Assembly (NCBI GenBank): GCA_041571855.1
Contig: JBFFTH010000016.1
Span: forward strand, 1-21,431
DNA from: JACKOF01 sp041571855
Lineage (GTDB): Bacteria; Pseudomonadota; Gammaproteobacteria; Pseudomonadales; Porticoccaceae
Length of the DNA: 21,431 nt
Direction: 5' to 3'
In this document: one piece after another, positions 1 to 5,750 of the stretch
How positions within the stretch are numbered: position 1 is the stretch's first letter
How the letters are laid out: each line of letters starts with the position of its first letter
Notes under the pieces: model-generated
The model's database searches: none
Seen by the model: only the letters and a program-made list of their open reading frames with translations
Told to the model about the DNA's origin: nothing
Made by a program: the position numbers and the translations under genes

Positions 1-1
1 G

Positions 2-499
2 GAATACGAGCCGGAATACCTGAACCAGTTTTACCGGCTGATGGGTGACAAACTTGATCTTACAATGCCAGATGCGGGGGAGAGAAAGCTGATTGATGAA
101 TTGCTGCAACTGCTGGCAGCCAGCAATACCGACTACACCATTTTCTTCCGCAAGCTGGCATCTTACAGGATTGGTGAGCCCAACCATGAACTCCGCGACC
201 TGGTGCTCGATCGCAGTGCCTTTGACAAATGGAGCCAGGATTATTCGGCTACTTTAATGAAGCGAAATATGGATCAGCAAACCCGCGCGCAGCGACTAAA
301 TGCTATTAATCCAAAATATGTCCTGCGCAACTACATGGCACAGATCGCCATCGAAAAGGCAGAACAGAGGGATTACCGGGAAATCGATAACCTGCTGGCG
401 ATCCTGCAGTCGCCCTTCGATGAACACCCGGGCTCTGAACATTACGCCGGCTTCCCGCCCGATTGGGCAGCAAAAATCTCGGTAAGCTGCTCATCCTGA
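2..499 (+). CDS. selO: Protein adenylyltransferase SelO (YdiU family), 3' part
   Basis: The frame is open from the window edge, so only the last 165 residues are present. SelO is a pseudokinase-fold enzyme that transfers AMP from ATP to Ser, Thr or Tyr of target proteins and is linked to redox stress. The recognisable part is the family's C-terminal region: an NPKYVLRNYMAQIAIEKAE stretch, then a segment ending PPDWAAKISVSCSS. The Cys third from the end occupies the position of selenocysteine in animal SelO, so this is the ordinary Cys form. The kinase-like catalytic core lies outside the window. The gene converges on an acyl-CoA dehydrogenase, with a hairpin terminator between them. The family call is firm from the C-terminal motif; the upstream part cannot be assessed. 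Confidence 0.93.
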   Translation, partial: EYEPEYLNQFYRLMGDKLDLTMPDAGERKLIDELLQLLAASNTDYTIFFRKLASYRIGEPNHELRDLVLDRSAFDKWSQDYSATLMKRNMDQQTRAQRLNAINPKYVLRNYMAQIAIEKAEQRDYREIDNLLAILQSPFDEHPGSEHYAGFPPDWAAKISVSCSS

Positions 500-549
500 C
501 TAACTCGCCCACACCTGCACTGGCAAATTTATTAACGAACCCCAAAATT

Positions 550-583
550 AAAAAACCGGCCGTTTAATACGGCCGGTTTTTTT
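550..583. terminator. Bidirectional intrinsic terminator between selO and the acyl-CoA dehydrogenase
   Basis: A perfect 7-bp GC stem (CCGGCCG, 556-562, pairing with CGGCCGG, 570-576) encloses a 7-nt loop. An A-run precedes it and a T7 run follows, so it forms a hairpin plus U-tract when read from either strand. It lies 50 bp after the selO stop and 25 bp beyond the stop of the convergent gene, and so probably ends both transcripts. Confidence 0.92.
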
Positions 584-608
584 GCTTGTTGCTTACCCGT
601 TCAGCGGG

Positions 609-2303
609 TCAGTCAGCCAGTTGGTAAGCCCCGTTCAGAGCCAGAACATGCTCGCGATAGATCTTGTCTGTCTGCTCCGGGTTTGCAACCGGGGCAGTAA
701 TCAGCGCCTTGATCAGTTCCCGTTGCTGCTCGCTGTTGCTGGGCTTGCCAAGCAGTCCGGCGGCATAGACGGCGAAGTCGCGCACCAGTACATCGAAAAT
801 CTGGTTGAGCAGATCGCTGTCGGTGTCTTCCATCTGCGCCTTTTCCAGGATCAGGTGACCGTAGACCACGCTGGCAAACATTTCACCCAACGCCAGCATG
901 TAGTCGAGATCCCTCACCTGCTTCTCATCGGGTCCGGCTTCCACCAGCAATTTCTTGAGCCCGGCAATCAGTCCCTTGAAGACCTCGATGTTGGGCAGGT
1001 CAAACTGATTGTAGGTTTCCATATGATCGTGGAACTGAATCTTGCCCAGCCCGCTGGTAGAGCCCTGATCAAACAGGAAGCTGTCGTTGGCATTGTCCAG
1101 TCTCTCGGGGATTGGGGGGAATTCCACCGGGTTAAACAGGTAGTTCTTCATGAACTTCACCACCAGCGCCATATTGACGTGGGCGGTGCCTTCCAGTTTC
1201 GGCAGCATACCGATCTCCCTCGCGGCTACCTCAAAAAACGGCTCGGCTTCAAAGCCCTTGGCGGCAATGATGTCCCAGAGGTCGGCAATGACGCGCTCAC
1301 CCTGCATGGTGACCTTCATTTTCACCAACGGGTTAAACAGCAGGTAGCGGCGGTCTTCCGGGGAAGCACAGCGCAGATAGTCGGTGGCGCGGTAGGCGAA
1401 ATGGCGCATCGCCATCAGGCGGCAGTAGCTGTCAGTAAACATCCGCTTGACCTGTGGGAAGTCGGTGACAGTCTTGCCATAAAGGTTGCGATTGCAAGCG
1501 TGGTTTAGCGCCTCATAGAAGGAGTGGGTGCAGAGGCCGATAGAGCCAAAGCCGAGGTTGAATTTGCAGTAGTTGATCGTGTTAAGCATATCGTCCCAGG
1601 CACGCTGACCAACCCGCAGGATGTCATCTTCAGTGATGGGGTAATCGTGCAAGCGGAACTCGGCAACATAGCACTGGTGATTGACGGTATTTTTAACGCA
1701 CTCGTATTTCTCGTGTTTCGAGTCAACCACAAAGAACACATACTCACCGGTTTCACTGTTCTTACCAAACACCGAGATCAGTGCCGCTTCATTACCATTA
1801 CCGATGTAGTACTTGCTGCCCCGCGCCAGATAGGTGCCATCGCCTTGGGGAACCAGTTCCATGCTGGATGAGTAGATATCGGCACCATGTTCCTTTTCCG
1901 ACAGGCCAAAGGCAAAGACTTCACCATCTTTTAACAATTGGGCTGCCCGGTGCTTAGCTTTCTCATTACCGCCATTGAAGACCGGACCCAACCCCAGCAT
2001 CGAGACCTGGAAGGTGTACCAGTAGGTAATGCCGTAAAAGCCGGTGATTTCGGCGAAGTCCACGTTGCGATAGGTATTCCATGCGGCGTTTTCACCGTAG
2101 CCTTCCGGTGTCATCAGGGTTGCGAACACCTGATGCTGCTTCATGAACTCGACGAACTCGTGGTTCCAGACGGTGTCATGCCAGTCTTTCTTGATGCTTT
2201 TCAGGCCCTTGTTTTCAAAATGATCAATCACAGCCTGGAGCATCTGATTGGTGCCCGAATCTTCGTGTTGCCCCTGATAGTTATGGGGATTTAGTAACTT
2301 CAT
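609..2303 (-). CDS. Acyl-CoA dehydrogenase family protein, C-terminally extended (564 aa)
   Basis: A flavoenzyme that oxidises acyl-CoA to trans-2-enoyl-CoA, the first step of beta-oxidation; the chain-length preference cannot be read from the sequence. Seen: the flavin/substrate signature FAFGLSEKEHGAD (about residues 130-142), the middle beta-domain to about 225, the helical C-domain with NLYGKTVTDFPQVKRMF (about 273-289), and LEGTAH with Glu371 at the usual catalytic-base position of the family. At 564 aa it is far longer than a standard 380-residue enzyme. About 175 residues follow the EGT motif and are predicted to be helical, resembling the enlarged enzymes common in marine and fatty-acid-degrading bacteria. 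The start is supported by a GAGGAGAGG ribosome site about 8 nt upstream. It is monocistronic by position, with no electron-transfer flavoprotein genes nearby. Confidence 0.88.
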   Translation of the reverse strand: MKLLNPHNYQGQHEDSGTNQMLQAVIDHFENKGLKSIKKDWHDTVWNHEFVEFMKQHQVFATLMTPEGYGENAAWNTYRNVDFAEITGFYGITYWYTFQVSMLGLGPVFNGGNEKAKHRAAQLLKDGEVFAFGLSEKEHGADIYSSSMELVPQGDGTYLARGSKYYIGNGNEAALISVFGKNSETGEYVFFVVDSKHEKYECVKNTVNHQCYVAEFRLHDYPITEDDILRVGQRAWDDMLNTINYCKFNLGFGSIGLCTHSFYEALNHACNRNLYGKTVTDFPQVKRMFTDSYCRLMAMRHFAYRATDYLRCASPEDRRYLLFNPLVKMKVTMQGERVIADLWDIIAAKGFEAEPFFEVAAREIGMLPKLEGTAHVNMALVVKFMKNYLFNPVEFPPIPERLDNANDSFLFDQGSTSGLGKIQFHDHMETYNQFDLPNIEVFKGLIAGLKKLLVEAGPDEKQVRDLDYMLALGEMFASVVYGHLILEKAQMEDTDSDLLNQIFDVLVRDFAVYAAGLLGKPSNSEQQRELIKALITAPVANPEQTDKIYREHVLALNGAYQLAD

Positions 2304-2346
2304 CAGTAAAACCTCTCCTCTGGAATCTTTTTTTTCAGATCGTAAT

Positions 2347-2374
2347 TTAGTACATGCATAGCAGGGACAGTCAA
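2347..2374 (-). promoter_or_regulatory. Possible sigma-70 promoter of the acyl-CoA dehydrogenase
   Basis: On the minus strand TTGACT (2374-2369) is followed after 16 nt by TACTAA (2352-2347), about 45 bp before the start codon. The -35 is good and the -10 weak. No FadR- or PsrA-like operator is obvious by eye. Confidence 0.33.
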
Positions 2375-2523
2375 CCTCTTATACACCTTTTCAGAGACCC
2401 TCAAGTCATCAATTTCAGTGTATCTCGGTGAACCTTCAGCATGAAACAATCGTATGCGGGTGCCGACTGCAGAGCCTTTAGCTGAGCCCAGCTGCCGTTG
2501 AATCGAGTAATTGGTCCTGCCCT

Positions 2524-3732
2524 CTAGATCTGGTTCAGCATCCAACCCACCAACAGCACCTGCGGCAATGTCACCAGCGGCAGGAACAGGGCAACTTTCC
2601 AGGACTTGGTGAGATCGCGGATCACCATTATCTCCGTGTAATCTGTCGCAATACCCGCCATCAGGAAAGTGAAGCTGTTACCCGGCGCACCGGCTCGGGT
2701 GAGAATATCGGCGGCAATCGGCGTCGAACCTTCGGAGCAAACCTCGATCACTGTCGCCGCCACCAGGGTCAACAGCAGGCCAAGCACAGTCGGGCCAAAC
2801 AGGGTCTGGTAGGCATCCATAGGCACAAAAGCGCGGATCAGGGTCGCCAGCACGATGCCGAAAAACAGCCAGCGGAACACCATGCGGGAGTCCCTGACAC
2901 CATCCAGCAACAGGTTGCCAATTCCGCGGGGGGTCACCTTCGCCGACTTGATCAGCGCCACAAACTGCTGTCCGGTTGTGCCATTGCCTGCCTTTTCAAC
3001 AAGATTGGGATTCGGCGGCAGGGTTCCACGTTTTACCAGCCGGTCAAAGATCAACCCCGTTGTGATACCGATTGCCATAGAGAGCACGATAAAGGCGAGC
3101 GTCCAGCCCAGGCCGATAAGGGCAATCATGATGATCGTCAATGACAGTGAGTTCCACGGGCTGGCAATCAGGAACGCCATCAACTGGCCGAGGCTTGCCC
3201 CTCGCTCATACAGCTTGGTTCCCACCATCAGGATGCCGTGACTGCAGAGATCCAGCAGCACACCGGCCAGGGTCGCTCGCACAACGCCCTTCACCGTGCC
3301 GCCCTGCCCCAGGGCTGACATCACCAGTTCACGGGGAATACGCTCCAGCAGGCCGACAAAAATAACAGCCATCAACAAGCCCCACCACATCTTGTTGATC
3401 AGTTCGTAAATACCCGACGTCATCACCACCAGCCACTGCGGGATCGCCGGGTGGCCGTCCAGTACCCAGTAGAGGACATAACCGGCGAGCACAATCAGGC
3501 CGGATATCCAGAGCAGGTAATCCGGCCTGCGTTTACCGTCAGCTTCATCTGCAGGGCAGCAGCTTGTGTTCATCGTCGAGGGTTGCTGCCCATCACTGTG
3601 ACAACTGGTGTCTGCCTGTTTGGGTGCAGCGGAATGACAACTTGAAACCTTCTCTGCCTGAGCGCTGTGGCAGGTGGATGCCTCGGTGTTTTTTTCTGTG
3701 CCTTTCGGTTTTTGGTTGTGACAATCACTCAT
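2524..3732 (-). CDS. Cys/His-rich ArsP/YraQ-like (DUF318) membrane permease, predicted copper-responsive
   Basis: A 402-residue inner-membrane protein of the predicted permease family that includes ArsP and YraQ. Residues 1-65 are soluble and carry Cys-His pairs at 4-5, 21-22, 32-33 and 44-45 (three as CHS) plus Cys58-Cys59, a pattern suited to binding soft metals. Hydrophobic segments follow at about 72-93, 112-128, 150-172, 182-230, 286-332 and 353-399. Two related motifs, LDLCSHG (Cys163) and IEVCSEG (Cys332), sit in the two halves, as expected of an internally duplicated transporter. The start is set by an AGGAGGT site 4 nt before ATG 3732; an in-frame start further up would lie inside the regulator. 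The start overlaps the regulator's stop by 8 bp (ATGAGTGA), so the two are probably co-translated. Copper or silver export is inferred from the regulator; substrate and direction are unproven. Confidence 0.85.
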   Translation of the reverse strand: MSDCHNQKPKGTEKNTEASTCHSAQAEKVSSCHSAAPKQADTSCHSDGQQPSTMNTSCCPADEADGKRRPDYLLWISGLIVLAGYVLYWVLDGHPAIPQWLVVMTSGIYELINKMWWGLLMAVIFVGLLERIPRELVMSALGQGGTVKGVVRATLAGVLLDLCSHGILMVGTKLYERGASLGQLMAFLIASPWNSLSLTIIMIALIGLGWTLAFIVLSMAIGITTGLIFDRLVKRGTLPPNPNLVEKAGNGTTGQQFVALIKSAKVTPRGIGNLLLDGVRDSRMVFRWLFFGIVLATLIRAFVPMDAYQTLFGPTVLGLLLTLVAATVIEVCSEGSTPIAADILTRAGAPGNSFTFLMAGIATDYTEIMVIRDLTKSWKVALFLPLVTLPQVLLVGWMLNQI

Positions 3733-4150
3733 GGCTACCTCCTGACAAGGTTTGCCTGGGAGCCTTTCCGGCCAGCGTATCGATAATACTGCACTTGGAC
3801 TCCTCATTGTTGGGGCACTGACCGCTCATTTCGTCGAGTACCCTTTTCATAGCCAGCAGGTCAGCAATACGTTGGTCAATGTCTGCCAGCCTGTCTGCTA
3901 CCAGTTCGTGAACCTCTTGGCTGCGCCGGTTCGGGTCGCGCAATAAACCCAGCAGCCGTTTGCATTCTTCCAGGGAGAAACCAAACTGCCGGGCATGGCG
4001 CAGAAAGACCAGTTCCTGCAACTTATCACCATCGTACTCCCGATAGCCGTTATCTTTCCTGAAAGAAGGCAAAACCAGACCCATGCCCTCGTAGTAGCGA
4101 ATACTTTTGGCCGACAGGCCACTTTTCTTTGCGGCTTCTCCAATATTCAT
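3725..4150 (-). CDS. cueR: CueR-type Cu(I)/Ag(I)-responsive MerR-family activator
   Basis: A 141-residue MerR-family regulator. The N-terminal winged helix-turn-helix (MNIGEAAKKSG, then SIRYYEGMGL) is followed by a long dimerisation helix (about 78-110) and a metal loop. Cys112 and Cys120 are separated by seven residues, and Ser77 is in place; all three fall at the same numbers as in E. coli CueR. Ser77 together with two Cys marks a sensor of monovalent ions, whereas Zn and Hg sensors have Cys at the Ser77 position. The trailing CCHH of E. coli CueR is absent; the protein ends GGSHE. The gene lies directly downstream of a CueR operator and overlaps the permease start by 8 bp, giving a self-regulated regulator-transporter operon. 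There is no copA or cueO in the window. Confidence 0.92.
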   Translation of the reverse strand: MNIGEAAKKSGLSAKSIRYYEGMGLVLPSFRKDNGYREYDGDKLQELVFLRHARQFGFSLEECKRLLGLLRDPNRRSQEVHELVADRLADIDQRIADLLAMKRVLDEMSGQCPNNEESKCSIIDTLAGKAPRQTLSGGSHE

Positions 4151-4180
4151 CGTGCGTTCCCGGTTAAAGCCTTTAATGAC

Positions 4181-4211
4181 ACTTTAAACCTTCCAGCAAG
4201 TGGAAGGTCAA
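4181..4211 (-). promoter_or_regulatory. CueR-type promoter/operator of the regulator-permease operon
   Basis: On the minus strand a -35 TTGACC (4211-4206) and a -10 TAAAGT (4186-4181) are separated by exactly 19 bp, the over-long spacer that MerR-family activators untwist. The spacer region holds a perfect dyad, ACCTTCC (4188-4194) and GGAAGGT (4202-4208), separated by 7 nt. The arrangement closely matches the E. coli copA and cueO operators as I recall them. Transcription would start near 4174, about 24 nt before the regulator's ATG. The dyad and spacing are seen; copper induction is inferred. Confidence 0.9.
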
Positions 4212-4600
4212 ACATTTTGATCAACTGTGATGAATTTTTCAAACCGGGTTAAATAACCCTCAGCCCTTAGAATACCGGGCCGGTCTTCAGGGCGCGCTGA
4301 AATGGTCTGAAGGCATAGGGGAAACCCAAAAAATGATCTTTCAGCCCGTATTTGAGGGTGATGCCTGGTAGCCAGCGGCGCTGCCCGAAACAGAATCACC
4401 TGGCGGGCATATTTTGCCATACGCAGCTCTAAGCCGGTGGTTAAGTGTGTTTTTAAAAAGGCTTCATCGGGATGCAGCTTTCCAGACCATCTTTGCTGAC
4501 CGCTTTTCATGGCCAGGTTGGCACCTTCATTGGTGAAGCACAGTGCCTTATAGCTGGATTAGTACAGCACAATATGGCCGCAACTGAGAACTGAAAGGTC
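4212..4600. other. Gene-poor interval between the copper operon and the lipoprotein gene
   Basis: I find no confident gene here. One minus-strand frame is open for about 100 codons (ATG at 4510 to a stop at 4208). It overlaps the -35 box and half of the CueR operator, has no good ribosome site, and its product resembles nothing I recognise. Parts read like protein (for example MAKYARQVILF), and a neighbouring frame gives a plausible GFPYAFRPFQRAL, so decayed coding sequence is possible but not demonstrable by eye. Confidence 0.4.
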
Positions 4601-4604
4601 TTAT

Positions 4605-4636
4605 TTGACCGCACACTGATTTATTGTGTGTAAACT
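4605..4636 (+). promoter_or_regulatory. Weak candidate promoter of the SLT-like lipoprotein
   Basis: TTGACC (4605-4610) lies 20 nt upstream of TAAACT (4631-4636). The spacer is longer than optimal for sigma-70, and the region also contains a CACAC/GTGTG inverted repeat (about 4612-4630) that might bind a regulator. It ends about 30 bp before the start codon. Confidence 0.28.
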
Positions 4637-4666
4637 ATCCAATTCATTCATCACCACAGCGTAATT

Positions 4667-5272
4667 ATGAAGCGTACGTCATTGTTGTTTCTCGGTTGCC
4701 TCTTTGCGCTTGGTGGCTGTGGTGCTTATCAACCCAAAGACCCCAGTAATATTTGCCGTATCTTCCATGGAGAAACAGACTGGTACGAAGCTGCTGCCGA
4801 TGCCAATAAAGCATGGGGCACACCCATTCAGATAATGATGGCCATCATGTACCAGGAATCTCGTTATGTACACAATGCCAGGCCAAAGCGGGACTGGTTC
4901 TTGTTTATCCCCCTGCCGCGTAAATCCTCAGCCTATGGCTACGCCCAGGCCAAAGACCCAGTCTGGAAAGAATACCGAAAAAGCACAGGTAACCGTGGCG
5001 CCGACCGCGATGATTTCGACGATGCTATCGACTTTATCGGCTGGTACACTCACGGCACCCATCGCCAACTCAACATTTCAAAATGGGACACCTACAACCA
5101 ATACCTGGCCTACCATGAGGGCCGTGGTGGTTACAAAAGAAAAACCTATGAGCAAAAGGGCTGGTTAAAGCAGGTCGCCAAAAAAGTCGCGAGGCAAGCC
5201 GATAGTTACGGCGCCCAGTTGAAAAACTGCAAGGCTAAGCTGGATGATGAAATTGACGGGTGGTTTTTCTAG
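4667..5272 (+). CDS. Lipoprotein with lysozyme/SLT-like transglycosylase fold
   Basis: A 201-residue predicted lipoprotein. The signal peptide ends in a lipobox, LGGC, with lipidated Cys18. After the Cys the protein has features of the soluble lytic transglycosylase (SLT) fold: a Glu in MAIMYQESRY (Glu64, the likely catalytic acid), then SAYGYAQAKDPVW (about 88-100) corresponding to the family's Gly-Tyr-Gln region, and YLAYHEGRGGY (146-156) matching the AAYNxGxG motif. It would cleave peptidoglycan glycan strands from the periplasmic face of the outer membrane. Several close relatives are annotated only as hypothetical lipoproteins. It stands alone, with no adhesion, secretion or division genes beside it. 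The ribosome site is weak. The fold is a confident guess; activity is inferred. Confidence 0.78.
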   Translation: MKRTSLLFLGCLFALGGCGAYQPKDPSNICRIFHGETDWYEAAADANKAWGTPIQIMMAIMYQESRYVHNARPKRDWFLFIPLPRKSSAYGYAQAKDPVWKEYRKSTGNRGADRDDFDDAIDFIGWYTHGTHRQLNISKWDTYNQYLAYHEGRGGYKRKTYEQKGWLKQVAKKVARQADSYGAQLKNCKAKLDDEIDGWFF

Positions 5273-5750
5273 CCACTTAAAGACAGTCAGCGACAAGGAG
5301 TGGTGATTCATAAAGTCCAGGTAATTCTTAAGACCCTTTTTATTGCGGATACCGTTTTTCAACAGGCTTTCCAGGAAAGGCTTCAAAGGCACTGACACCC
5401 CGGGGACGCATTGCCCGCAGAATACCAGTGCCGAACTTCTGATCTATCGATATAGCTCCCCCCATCGACAGCCTTGTCCTTAAACTATTCGGCAAGACGC
5501 CTTAATTTCATCGTCATTTCCGCATTGGAACCAGCAGTCAGCGAGCCAGAAATATAAATCCGGCACTCCCCTGGCCCTATTACGACGGGATCTTCGCTTC
5601 GTTGCGCGACTTTTGCAAAGCACGGCTAAGCTCGATTGTTTTGCCGCACTTGTGTGCTCAAACCAGCTTTTCCTGAATTCGATGATTGATGCCGGTTCCG
5701 ACTGCCCCGGCAAAGTGGCTGTCGGGTTTCTGTTGAGCCTGGCGGCGGGA
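5273..5750. other. Gene-free interval with short inverted repeats
   Basis: About 480 bp between the lipoprotein stop and the ybbP stop. Open frames here are short, start at GTG or lack ribosome sites, and encode basic, low-information peptides. Two hairpin-capable stretches are visible: TTCC-gcatt-GGAA (5518-5530), within a segment resembling the widespread GTCATTCCCGC-type intergenic repeats, and GCCAGA...TCCGGC (5545-5564). No clear terminator follows either flanking gene. Confidence 0.5.

Noticed and set aside
582..1508. 308-codon open frame antisense to the acyl-CoA dehydrogenase gene
   Set aside because: It lies wholly opposite a convincing enzyme gene, has no ribosome site, and its product has no family features; it is a by-product of the codon bias of the real gene.
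2303..2545. 80-codon open frame between the permease and acyl-CoA dehydrogenase genes, ending in TGATG at the dehydrogenase start
   Set aside because: It would need a TTG start inside the permease gene with no ribosome site, and the product is unrecognised. The overlap with the next start is suggestive but not enough.
5165..5398. 77-codon minus-strand frame at the lipoprotein 3' end
   Set aside because: GTG start, overlaps the lipoprotein gene on the other strand, no ribosome site.
5480..5713. 77-codon minus-strand frame in the lipoprotein-ybbP gap
   Set aside because: A very Arg/Ser/Lys-rich product with no family features; the region looks like intergenic repeat material instead.
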